A stretch of DNA of 64,000 nucleotides from Corythucha ciliata (lineage: Eukaryota > Arthropoda > Insecta > Hemiptera > Tingidae). Under the pieces are notes generated by a model that was given only the letters and a program-made list of their open reading frames with translations, was not told the DNA's origin and ran no database searches. The DNA is taken from positions 8,099,009 to 8,163,008 of the forward strand of contig CM075938.1 in assembly GCA_038030265.1 (NCBI GenBank). The letters run 5' to 3'. Every line of letters begins with the position of its first letter. The stretch's first letter is position 1. Made by a program: the position numbers and the translations under genes. Positions 44,701 through 53,900 of this stretch are shown piece after piece.

Positions 44701-47306
44701 CGTGTATGGTTGAACCCCTGGCAGTTCTTACACTGCGGAATGAGATTTGTAGTTCTTCTCAAAGGTTCGATCTTAACTTTTATATTAAGAATCGACTGGA
44801 TCGAGTATATCTTTTCAGTCTCTTCCATGTTATCGAAGCTAAGTACGAAAAGAGGAAGATTCTTCTTGATGACGATTGGGTTGCCCTCGTCGTCATTTTG
44901 CCTGGTTTTTTTAATTAGGTTAACAGCCTCTGTAATTTTATACCCCTTTTCCTTAAGGTCGTTCACTATATCCTCCGGTAAGCAGGAGTGGTGAAGCCCT
45001 CTTGCGACTACTCTGAAGGGGCGCTCATTTTTATTCTCATACGTGTACCACTCGAATTTTTTTGCCTTAAGCCATTAGTAAGAGCACGATACGAGTCGCT
45101 ATCTTGGGCGAAAATTTTTCAAACATTGTTGGATAACGCTTTGATGGAACACTCTTTTGTGGTTTCCACACTTTTTATGAAATTATGTATCGTACTGTAC
45201 TCAGTAACACCAATAACCGTTACTGGGGGTGGCGGTGCCTCTTTTTTACTTTTTTCTAGCTGAACATGTGAAGCAGGTCCAGTATCATTACTTTTATTCT
45301 TTCTGGGCTCATCGGATATGTCCGGTGAGGAAGATGCTTTCCGTTTCTTTTCATTCCTTTTGAGGATCCAGTTCGTCTCTCTTTCAAGATGCTCCTCGTC
45401 CGTAGCGTACTCAACGCGTTCATTATTGTGGGGGTTAACGTCCAAACGTTCATTTGCTTCGATAATCTGAGATTTGATTTTAAGTTCTGCTTGCCCCAAA
45501 TGGTCGCATAGACTTAGAATTATATTATACAACTCACTGAATGCAACGTTGATGTTTTCGTCCTGGATGCGAAACGCCGCGGTTGTAGTTCGGTGTTTCA
45601 CAACCGCGAGTTTAGTTTTCTGCACAATTTCCTCGAGCGTTTCCGCGGGGGAACGACCGGTGTCCCTTTCCTCATCCATCACCGCATAAGGTCATCACAC
45701 CATAATGAAATAATATGATGCAATCACTGTTATTGTTCCTTTGTTTTACTTTTGTTTTGAGAGCTCCGAACGATGTTGACTGTTCGAACGTTCACGACAA
45801 ACTACGCTGCTAAAATTGATAAAAGCGCTAATTTGCGGCTAAAACTGCTAAGCAAAATCACTAATTCACGACTTGAGTTGAGAAAAATTCCAATTTGCGT
45901 CAAAAATTAAAAATATTCCAATTCGCGGCTTCCGCAGGCAACTTTGAGGTTAAAATTGGGCGCCAATTTATGGCTACGAGGGGAAACCCCACTTCGCTGC
46001 TAAGACTGAGAAAAATCGCTAATTCATAGCGTATGGTGAAGAAAAAATGCTAATTTGTGGCCAAAATGTAGAAAAAACGGTTTTTTTTTGTGGCTAATTA
46101 CTTTGAAAACCCTAATTTTCAGCTCGAACTGAGTAAAGTGCTAATTCCCTAGTCTCTACTTAAACAAAATAGAAAAAATCCCTAATTTGCAGCTAAAATT
46201 GAGAAAAACGCCAACTATTGGAAAGTTAAGAAACATGGCCATAATTCAGGGCATGAAAACACTAGTTTGCTGGTGAAGTTGATAAAAAGCACTAAGTATA
46301 CTAATACGAAAGATTTTGTCTTCACGAAATTATTTATTGGCGGGTCTAGTTTTCGGCCTTCGAGGCCATATTCAACGCCTTTTTTTTTTTTTTTTACTCC
46401 AGTCAAAACGGGTTAGAGAGTTACACCCATGATACTAGGCGGGGCGATAAAGTTGAAGTTGTCCTTATAAATATTAATTTACGGGTCTATTATTAATGGA
46501 TATCATTCACGTTTGTGATCATTTTTTTTATCGGCATTTCGTTAAATCAAAAAACAAACCCATCTACCTGACGCCACCCGCCCATTTTTCATACAGATTT
46601 TTCAGAAGTTATCGAGCCGACTTTTGAAAAATCGGGATTTTTCGGGACATTTTGAACAAATCTGGTGGGACAATTCTTCGGATCCTTGAAATCGGGACAA
46701 TCCCGATTTTTCGGGACGCCTGGCAACCCTATGCTCGGTGGCCTGGTAGCATGAGGCTGAGCAGGTGCCCTCGCTAGGTATTCCCTCAAAGGCCGTACCC
46801 AGTGCAAATTGTGGCTATGCATTTCAATCCATCCTGCAGCCACGAATGAAGTGATACGGCTAAAGAAATGTCTTCGCAGGACCTATCTCCGTACAATTTT
46901 CCCTTTGCGGACATCCCCCGAACAAAATAATAAGCAAATCGGCCGTCGGAAAACATGTAATTTGGCCCCAACGAACAGCCTCTTGGGGCTCACAGTGACG
47001 GAAGTCAACCCATCAGCACACACACACACACACAAAACAGGTGCAGAAGCGAAATTCGGTAGACGCTTCGTGCTTATGTTTCTCTCTGAGGGTGAAAAAA
47101 AAAAAAAAAAAATCTCAAGCTTACGTCCACATGCGGTCATTCATGGCGTTCAACTTTTCCGGTCTGTTCAATTCAACATGGTATACGAACGGCTTCGGTA
47201 CGGTCACCAGTAGTGTTTCATATTTGGGGGTTTTAGCCGTCGAGGAAAACGCAGCGGTTGTATGGGCTGTTAACGGTGAAAAATGACCAGTTTTTAATAA
47301 TCGCAT
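29767..47306 (-). CDS. ECH1: ECH1, delta(3,5)-delta(2,4)-dienoyl-CoA isomerase
   Basis: Crotonase-family enzyme that shifts double bonds of 3,5-dienoyl-CoA during beta-oxidation of unsaturated fatty acids in peroxisomes and mitochondria. Exons (-): 47306-47125, 30927-30839, 30726-30599, 30487-30361, 30274-30121, 30061-29935 and 29865-29767. All phases match; the product is 301 aa. Motifs: YHVELNRPEKLNAMN, LLTGAGKLFTAGIDF (oxyanion-hole loop), VHGACIGAGVDM and GDIRYCTEDAYF, then KEVDMGLAADVGTLQRLPK, which carries the Asp/Glu/Asp residues known to be catalytic in rat ECH1, and SPVAVQGTKRSIVYSRDHS. The protein ends YSKL, so it has a PTS1 peroxisomal signal. The first 28 residues are rich in Arg, Lys, Ser and Thr with only one acidic-free stretch, compatible with a mitochondrial presequence. 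The first exon lies 16.2 kb from the second and shares a divergent promoter region with SAC3D1. Confidence 0.95.
30928..31593. other. ECH1 intron 1, non-repetitive start
   Basis: Includes a locally GC-rich stretch (31,200-31,400). Open frames occur on both strands, but no domain was recognised and nothing matches a splice-phased exon of a neighbouring gene. Confidence 0.4.
31594..32638. mobile_element. hAT-like element with 8-bp TSD carrying a family D array
   Basis: Flanking octamers CAGTTTGG (31594-31601) and CAATTTGG (32631-32638) differ at one base, consistent with an old hAT target duplication. The left end is a decayed GCGTAGCCAG end. The right end on the minus strand is CAGGGGCGTAGCCAGCC followed by TAGGGGTGGGC, nearly the same as the left end of 18098-19842. 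The interior (about 31740-32560) is family D units in minus orientation. No transposase frame. Confidence 0.7.
31740..32560 (-). repeat. Family D array, minus orientation
   Basis: Units read on plus as GCTCACTAAAAACCCAATTT followed by CGCGGATTT, about every 29 bp, the reverse complement of the 18740-19720 family. Confidence 0.75.
32640..33400 (+). repeat. Family G ~30-bp repeats
   Basis: Loose repeats of GTGAAATTGCAAGTTTC with GGGTCTTAATTT words. Two GGCCACGA segments with GCTAGCC (near 32770 and 33240) recur about 470 bp apart, so larger blocks were duplicated too. Confidence 0.6.
33480..34400 (+). repeat. Family C ~30-bp array
   Basis: GGCGCGAATTGTCAGTTTAG plus CTATTTTTA units at about 30 bp, the same family as 14150-14900. 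Confidence 0.75.
34400..34640. other. Spacer between family C and family B arrays
   Basis: Non-periodic sequence with a short minus-strand open frame (34420-34605) that looks like chance. Confidence 0.35.
34640..36000. repeat. Family B ~21-bp array, both orientations
   Basis: GACGAAATTGACAGTTT units read on plus at 34640-34740 and 35040-35500 and on minus (AAACTGTCAATTTCGTC) at about 34770-35040, so the array contains an internal inversion. It is the same family as inside the 12221 hAT element. Confidence 0.8.
35511..35612. mobile_element. Short inverted-repeat (MITE-like) element within family B
   Basis: TATTTTATTTTTAGAGTTTT at about 35513-35532 is matched by AAAACTCTAAAAATAAAATA at about 35590-35609 on the same strand, which is its exact reverse complement, around a spacer of about 57 bp. 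Confidence 0.6.
36050..36610 (+). repeat. Family C array
   Basis: Units with GCGCGAATNGTCAGTTTAGCC and CATTTTTAGGG at about 30 bp. Family B again lies directly beside family C, as in the hAT element at 12221-15447. Confidence 0.7.
36610..36950. other. Non-repetitive patch with an 83-codon open frame
   Basis: A plus-strand frame at 36629-36880 has varied composition unlike the surrounding arrays, but it starts and ends without splice signals that fit a neighbour and matches no family I recognise. Possibly a TE remnant. Confidence 0.3.
36950..38700 (+). repeat. Family A array, mainly plus orientation
   Basis: CAATTTTAGCCGCGAATTAG units about every 30 bp from about 37200; the first 200 bp are in minus orientation. 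It includes the block 38195-38545 that recurs at 40815-41178. Confidence 0.75.
38700..39370. other. Intron patch with a possible TE terminus
   Basis: Non-periodic to about 38960, then several TAATTGTAATT words, ending TTTGCCCACCCCTGG near 39103. On the minus strand this reads CAGGGGTGGGCAAATTACAG, a hAT-style terminus. No matching second end was found. A poly-C run sits at 39181. Confidence 0.35.
39370..40200 (+). repeat. Family E ~31-bp array
   Basis: AAAACCCAATTTCGNGGATTT and GCTCTTTCA units as in 5400-6785. A poly-G run at 39933 interrupts it. Confidence 0.7.
40200..40800. other. ECH1 intron patch, no clear feature
   Basis: Contains short GCAGATTAAC words (40317-40355) resembling those at 51450-51530. 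Otherwise no period and no recognised coding sequence. Confidence 0.35.
40800..41180 (+). repeat. Second copy of a ~350-bp family A block
   Basis: From CTGAGAATTAGCACT near 40827 to AATATTATAGCGTG near 41178 the sequence follows the block at about 38208-38545 unit by unit, including GGCCATTCAGCATCCTAT. Divergence is moderate. Confidence 0.75.
41180..41514. other. ECH1 intron patch beside the LINE 3' end
   Basis: Non-periodic, with poly-C (41258) and poly-G (41455) runs. It ends at a site that resembles the sequence beyond the LINE 5' end. Confidence 0.4.
41675..44265 (-). pseudogene. LINE ORF2, endonuclease and reverse transcriptase, broken
   Basis: N-terminal AP-type endonuclease: AAWNANGLGQ, SETHF, GGDFNAKN and SDHSA are present. 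It is followed by a reverse transcriptase with NKAPGYDLI, YRPISLLPVISKLFERL, FLDVSQAFDKVWH, GVPQGSVLGPLLY and the catalytic FADDTA box. Lesions: a frameshift near 44000-44090 inside the endonuclease, a frame change with apparent loss of some codons near 42030 after the RT core, and a TGA at 41945-41947 in the C-terminal region. The frame ends near 41675. Confidence 0.9.
44262..45679 (-). pseudogene. LINE ORF1, gag-like with zinc knuckles, broken
   Basis: The first part (45679-45119) is a charged leader with a Lys/Glu-rich stretch. The frame then changes near 45120, and the second part holds three CCHC knuckles (CKNCQGFNHTRTYC, CVKCAGKHDAQKC, CVNCGDAHPASYRGC), the usual Jockey-type RNA-binding module. 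An in-frame TAG lies at 44553-44555, followed by a Lys-rich and coiled-coil-like tail. The stop codon overlaps the ORF2 start (ATGA). Two lesions: one frameshift and one stop. Confidence 0.88.
45800..46220 (-). repeat. Family A array, minus orientation
   Basis: GCTAAAATTGAGAAAAA units with CTAATTCGCGG at about 30 bp. The LINE appears to have inserted at the edge of this array. Confidence 0.7.
46220..47124. other. ECH1 intron 1, end nearest exon 1
   Basis: Contains nested palindromic words around 46612-46726 (ATCGGGACAATCCCGAT) ending GGCAACCCTATG, which on the minus strand resembles a TE end of the AGGGTTGCC type. An AC microsatellite is at 47015-47034 and a poly-A run precedes the exon. No gene is recognised. 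Confidence 0.4.
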
Positions 47307-47938
47307 TGTTCAGTAAAAGCGTAGAATTTAATGAAATCAACCTGTTGGCTTCAGATGAAAAGACGACGCGCGAGACATCGCTCGAATCAGGGTTCTGTGC
47401 ATCATTATCGTTTGAAGAAAACTGTTAATTAAGAGCCGGAACGATTACTTTTCTTTGCTTATCTATCGCTGGCAAAAATATTTTTAAAAAAGTGGAATGT
47501 CAAGCAAGGGCAAATTGTAGGGGGAAGTGTCAAAAGTGTGCCTGTCTAAAAACGAAACCGCAGTTTACCTACCAGAACGCGATACGGCCGAGATAAACAT
47601 GAGTGACATCGTGGGAGTCGGCGGGGTACAACTTGGGCAGCCGTCTGGTCGTCTACCCACCCACACAACAATGGGCAAACAGGTGGGAGATTTTAACGCA
47701 TTTTAACATGATCAGCATTTTTGTCGAACCAATAGTTCAAAGTTCAGTCAGCTGCAGTCAACATGTGGTTTTTTTGAGAGTTGGTCAGCCGTTTTTTGTC
47801 GCTATTTCCATTATTTTGAAGTCCAAGGGTGCTTGTTTTATCAAACGGATCGGTGCCTGATGAGAATAAACTACAACCAACGGACGGGTTTTGACATTTT
47901 TTCATTTCAAGAATATCTAATTGAATAACAGTCAAACT
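47307..47938. promoter_or_regulatory. Divergent promoter region between ECH1 and SAC3D1
   Basis: 632 bp separate the two start codons, and the region is free of tandem arrays. It should contain both 5' UTRs and the promoters. A short frame at 47599 followed by a CAG/GTGGGA donor-like site might be a SAC3D1 5' UTR exon. Function is inferred from layout alone. Confidence 0.5.
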
Positions 47939-50900
47939 ATGAGTCGAAACGATGAAAAAATAATTGGACGCTGCCTTCGAATGTGCCCGAAACAGGAAGA
48001 AAGCATGTGAGTTGCCTGAATTTACTTCCATATAAGATCCATGTCATTCTAATAATGCTTTCAGCTGGCCCTCTGCATCATCTTTTCGTGACCCGAACAC
48101 GTTAGCAGGTCGGGGGTTCGTCCATAATTATCAATCCTCCACCCCGGTACTCCTGTTAGAGTTCGATCCTCGTTCTACAAATGCACTGACGTCTGGGCGA
48201 GTAAACGCCTATCCACAGGCGAACCTACACGTATCGGGGCCCGGGACGGAAATCTTCAAGAGGCCCCTAAAAGTCTCTAATTATACATATAAACCTCTAT
48301 TGGTGACCTCTAAGGCCTTTTTATAATTTCAGCCTAGGCCTTTTCCTTATTTTAGGCAAATTACCGCTATTTCCACGCCAAACAGCGCTTAAATGCCAAG
48401 TTTAAGCCGCCAATTTCTATATTTTAGCCGCGAATGAGTGCTTTTTATCAACTTTACCAGCAAATTAGCGCTTTTCGCCACAATTAAGCACAAATTAGCG
48501 GGGTAATCCCCCCCCCCCCAAGAAACAAAGTAGCTTTTTTCATCCCGTGAATCAGCGATGTTTCTTAACTTTCCTCGAGTTGGGTTTACCACAATAATTT
48601 TAGCGGCAAATTAGCGGTTTTTTCCAGTAGGGACCAGGGAATTAGCTCTTTACTCAGTTAGAGCTGAAAATTAGCGTTTTACTCAATATTAGCCGCAAAA
48701 TAGAGGTTTTTTCTAAATGTTTACGATAAATTAGCTTTTTTTTGTTCAACATGACCATACGCTACGGATTAGCGATTTTATCTCAGTTTTAGCCGCGAAT
48801 TTGCGGGGTTTTTCACCCATAGCCATAAATTGGCGCTTTTTCTCAATTTTAGCCTCAAAAGTTGACCGAGAGGAAGCCGCGAATTAGCGTATTTCCAATT
48901 TTTGACGCAAATTGAAAATTTTCTCAATTTTAGCCGTGAATTAGTGATTTTTCTACATTTCAGCCGCGTTTCTAACCCGTGAGTTAGCGAATTTTGCTCA
49001 TTTTAACCATGAATTTGCGTTTTCAGATATTTTAAGTGCAAATTGGCAATTTTTCCATTTTTGACAGCGTATTAGCACTTTTTTTTTCAATTCAGGCTGA
49101 AAATTAACCTTTCTAGCCAGAATAATTACTAATTTTCTCAATATTAGCCGCCAATTAGCGGGTTCTTTTCCATTTTAGCACCGCATTAGCATTTTTTTTT
49201 AAATTTCAACTATGGATTAGCGCTTCTTCTCAGTTCTAGCCGTGAATTATTATTATTATTATTTTTTTTTTACTTCTAGCCATGAATTTGCCGTTTTTCT
49301 CAATTTTAGCCACAAAATTGTCCTCAGAAGGCGAGATGGTGGAATTAGAAATTCCAACACACTTTATCAGCGATTTTTTTTTCTCAATTGTAGCCGTGAA
49401 CTAGCGCTTTTTTCAATTGTAGCTGCGTAGAAGCGTTTCTAGCCTGTGAATTCGCGAATTTTCTCAATTTTTAGCCGGGAATAGCATTTTCCCCCTATTT
49501 GAACTGAAAACTAGAGTTTTTATTTATTTATAGTGAACTTTTCAATATTGGGTGCGTTTTTTTTTGTTTTTTTTACATTTCAGTCCCGCATTATTGTCAT
49601 TTTTTTCTTCAATTTTTGTTATAGATCAGCGTTTATTGTTCAATTTTAGCCTCGAACAGAAGGGTTTTTTCAATACTTCAAGATTTGGTGATTTTCCCCG
49701 ATTTTGGCCACGGGTTAGCGTTTTTTCTCAATTTTAGCAGCGCAGTAGGGTTTCCATCGTTTATATTGGCGATTTTCCTCAATTTTAGCCACGAATTATC
49801 GTTTTCCTCATTTTCAGCTACAGATAAGCCATTTTTTTAATTTTTAGCAGCGAATTAATACTTTTTCTCAGTGTGAGTTGAAAATTAGTGTTTTTCTTAA
49901 TGTTAGCCGCCCTAATTAATATTTTTTTTCAATTTTAGCCGCGTTGTTTTTTAGATTTTAGCCCCGCATAAGCAATTTGTTTCTACTTTCTGCTATGGAC
50001 TAGCGCTGTTTCTCAGTTTGAGCCTCGAATCTCTCAGAAGCTAGACGGATTTGCGCTTTCTCGATTAGTGATTTTCTTCATTTTCATATTCGCGAATTAA
50101 CATATTTCCTCAACTTTAACCGCGGAGTGAAATAGCGTTTTCTGATAATTTTTCAGTGAACATATCTATTCTCTTTTTTTTAAATGCGAATGGATGATTT
50201 TTCGCCATTTTTGATGTGAATTTTCCATTTTGGCCCAATTTTAATCCGTATTTACAAAATTTACAAAATGTACAAAATTTTATGTTTACAGGCACAATTT
50301 CCGCAAAATTGCAAGTTTCAGGGCTCATGTTTTGTGTGGGTCAGCTTCCCATCCCTGACTGCGCCCATACCCTGGCGAATAGCCGTGCAATCGCAACATT
50401 TAGAGATGAATTTTTGTGAATTCCGATATTCGGGTCCTAATTTGAGTACTATTTTCCAGTTTCCGTGGCTGAATATCTGTGAAATTGAAAGTCTCGGGTT
50501 TTCGGGCGTTAATTTAAGTAAAATTGCAAGTTCAGGGTCTTATTTGAAGTAAAATTGCAAGTTGTGGGGCCTTTTTTGTTGCGGCGAATCAGACGAAATT
50601 CTGGCGTTAACAGAGCCTTGAGCCTGACGGCAATGCGACTTTAGGGTCCTAATTCCGGCGTCCCCAGGTCCTAATTTCTGTGAAAATGCAAGTTTCGTGT
50701 CTTAATTGAAGCTAAATTTGAAGATTTGATTGATTATTTCAAGTTTCGCGACCTCTTTTCAAGTAGTCGCTACCCCTGAGGTCCAGTCTGCCCCGAGATC
50801 GACCCAAAGCATGATGAACAACCGCAAAAATTACATCATTTGTAGCTAAATATCAGTGAATTCTTGGATGAATATTTGTGAAATGAACATTTTCAGGTAT

Positions 50901-53900
50901 TGATTTCAGTGAAACTGCCAGTTTGGGGTCTTAATTAAAGCACAATTGTCAGTGCTGGTGTTTGAAACCAAAAAACCTGACGATTACCAACTGACCCTTG
51001 GGAGTGTGTAGAACTGTGGACGATAATGTCAACAAGATTGGCGAATTGATTAGTTCCAAATCAGCCCGGGGCGTTCATAGCCGTTTGGAATGTCGATGGC
51101 GCGTTTGTCAATCCAAAGGGCATCTTAGCGAAGACGAAAAGACGACCAAGTGCCCGACACCATTGGGTATGTCCGTTCTGCAGGTTTTTATGAATCTGCA
51201 GATCTGTACGCTAAGGGAGGAAGTGCCTGTTGTATTGACAAGGAAGCGTCGAAATTGTAGCAAATTTTCGTAAATGGTATGATTGGCTGTTGCATGCAAT
51301 TTAAGCCTGGACGAATTAAGCAAAACTGATTGATCGGGTGAGTCGCTTATAATTATTGTCTCATCAAAATACGATCGGCAATGTTGTGCCTATTATTGGT
51401 CTACTCTAACTTTCTTTTTCAATTGTAGTACCACTTTCGTTGAATTACGGAATTTTAGGTGTTAATCCGCAGATTTGGGGTGTTAATCAGCAAATCTGCA
51501 GATGCGAGGTGTTAATCTTGCAGATCTGCGTTTTAGACACGTCAGTGGTTACATGACATGTGAATACATCATAAAAAAGCTGATAATATGGGGACGTTTT
51601 TGTGATGCATCGCCAGTCTGTGGAGAAAGACGTTTGGGTACAGTAATCTATTTGAAAGCGTACTTAGTGCTGAATTTGCGTGAATCTACGACAAAAGGCC
51701 AGATTTTTAGGATTTGACTATCATTTCAAGGAATGAAATGGCCTCTATCTTAACCGAAATTGTCCGTAGTTTCTGAAAATTTCATCAACGTTTGGATCAA
51801 GTGCAATGTAACCCGAGAAATCTGTGATTTTTCAAAGCAAAGTTGATTTTATAGAGAGCAAAAAAAATCAAAAGCTCGCCGTATTGGGATTATTTTGATG
51901 AAGCCATAGATAGAAAAAAAAAAAAAAAATGACGTTTTAGCGTGCCATATCGGTGAAACAGATCATTTCAATTAGCCCACGCCGCGAGATAAACCGCACG
52001 AAATTGTGGGTTCTATTGGGGCGATCAGCAAAATTCTGGAAATTGGCGTTTTAGTGAGGCAGAATCGCCAAAAATGGGGTTAAAGGGTGTACATTTTAAC
52101 GTTTTAGGACCCAGACACGTGAAACAATTTTTTTTTTCTTTTTTGTGAATAATCCGCGTATTTGGTTTTTGAATCAGGCAACCCAACGAGACTGGGTTTT
52201 CAACTACAAAAATCCGCAAATTTGTTTTTTTTTACCTGCTAAAATCTGGTTTTAGTAGACAAAATCAGCAAAATCGTCTCTAAATTTGGCCACTCCGCGA
52301 AATTAGACTGCTAGCAACAAAAATTCACGAAATTCACAGTTGTCCAGTGAGCGAAGTTCGAGAAAAGCGTATTTTTCAGCTAGCCAAGTCTGGGAAAAGT
52401 AGCGGAGGGGGGGGGGAGATGGAACAACCCGTAAAATTACGTTTTTGAGTGAGTCAAATCCGAGAAATCGATTTCTAGTGAATTCAATCCTGCCAACATG
52501 ATTTTTTATTGCGGTAAATCAGTAAAATCGGACTCTGAAAAATCCGCGAAATTGATTTTTCACTAAACCCTACACTCAAAAATGTTTTTTTAGTGAGAAA
52601 AACCCTCAAAAATTGTTTTTTGAAAGAGCGATGTCTAAGAATTTTTTTTTTTTTTCAGATGCTGGAAATTATTTTTTTTTCTAGGCAAGATAACGATAAG
52701 GTTTTTAGTCCAAACTAAACAGTCGTGGGGTGGGGGGTGGAGTTTTTATTGCGCAAAATCAGTGAAAACTGGTTTAGTGCGCAAAATCAGTGAAAACGGT
52801 TTGAGCATCGCGCGTAATTTGTTTGATAGCCAACAAAAATCCGCGAAATTGATTTTTCAGCCTGCCCGACACGTAAAAATGTGCTTAATCCGCATAGTTG
52901 GTTTTTTAGAGTGCCAAATCAGAGAAATTTGTTTTTCAGTGACTCAGACCCAGATTGTGGTGAGGGGGGGGGGAATCAGGAAAATTGGTGTCATTGATCG
53001 AAATTTGAGAAATTAAATTTTCAGTGAGGCAGAGCTGCAAAAATGGTTTTTAGTGTGCCAAGTTTTTGAATTAGGCTATCGCGCGAAATTGTTTTTTCAG
53101 TACAAACAAGCCGCGAAATTGGTGTTTTAGTGAGCAAAATCCGAGAAATTGGCTTGTTGCTGTGCCAAAATGTTCGAAAATTTCTACGAAACAATTTGTT
53201 GCGACCTTTTTTCCCCTTTGTTGGCGGGGTGGAGGGGAGCACAGAAAATCTAATTTTCGTTGCCCGTTTGACGTAGTTCGGTTTCGTGAAAAAAATAATG
53301 CAAATTTGTGTAACTTGACTGAAATATTCAATTAGCATTTATTTGTAAAAAGTATTAAATTTGGATTCCAGTCTAAACGTCCGAGATATTGCCTATCGGC
53401 GTCATGTCTGTCCTTGTCACTCTTTCACTGTCACTCACTCTCTCTCTCTCTCTCTCTGGTTTGTCTCTCTTCTTTTTTACTCTTCTAGTTTCCTCGCTTC
53501 GAAGTTCAAAGCCTTCGTGTGTTATTTATTGTCATTGTTTTTTGGCTCGTTATTTTTTATAACAAGCCTTTGTAATCGTATCGCAAGAAAGCAGCCCCCC
53601 CCCCTCTTATAATTTATGTCATTTTCCGTTTCAAGGTGCTTAGAATCCTAATCTGCAAAAAAAAAAGAAAAAAACAGTTTGGGCTTGATTCGCTGTAGGA
53701 TCAATAGAAAAAAAACGTCTTACTACGTTCATAGGCTCTACTCAAGGCCTAGGACAGAAAGAGCTAGTAAACGTTCAACGAATTTCTATACATTCGAATG
53801 ACATTCACTGTCCCAAAAACGTGATGTTCCGCCAAAAGACAAGAATTATGTCCCCAAAGTCGGATTTATTAATCAAAACCTGGGATTGAGTTCAATTTCC

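Larger units (their letters stand above)
41515..45800 (-). mobile_element. Jockey-clade LINE, nearly full length, degraded
   Basis: Non-LTR retrotransposon on the minus strand: 5' end near 45800, ORF1 (gag-like), ORF2 (endonuclease plus reverse transcriptase), then AATAAAG and an A tail (poly-T on plus at about 41517-41532). Flanks CACGTTGCTAAA (left) and TACGCTGCTAAA (right) could be a target duplication, but they also fit the local family A unit. Several frame breaks make it inactive. It sits in ECH1 intron 1 in the same orientation as ECH1. The clade call rests on the gag zinc knuckles and the order of domains. Confidence 0.9.

Noticed and set aside
47599..47682. Short ATG frame ending at a CAG/GTGGGA donor-like site, considered as a separate first exon
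   Set aside because: Its phase does not fit the next SAC3D1 coding exon, and the true first coding exon (with the MCP motif) begins at 47939; at most a 5' UTR exon.
48100..48200. GGTTCG/GTTCGATCC words suggesting a tRNA
   Set aside because: No acceptor, D or anticodon stems can be built around them.
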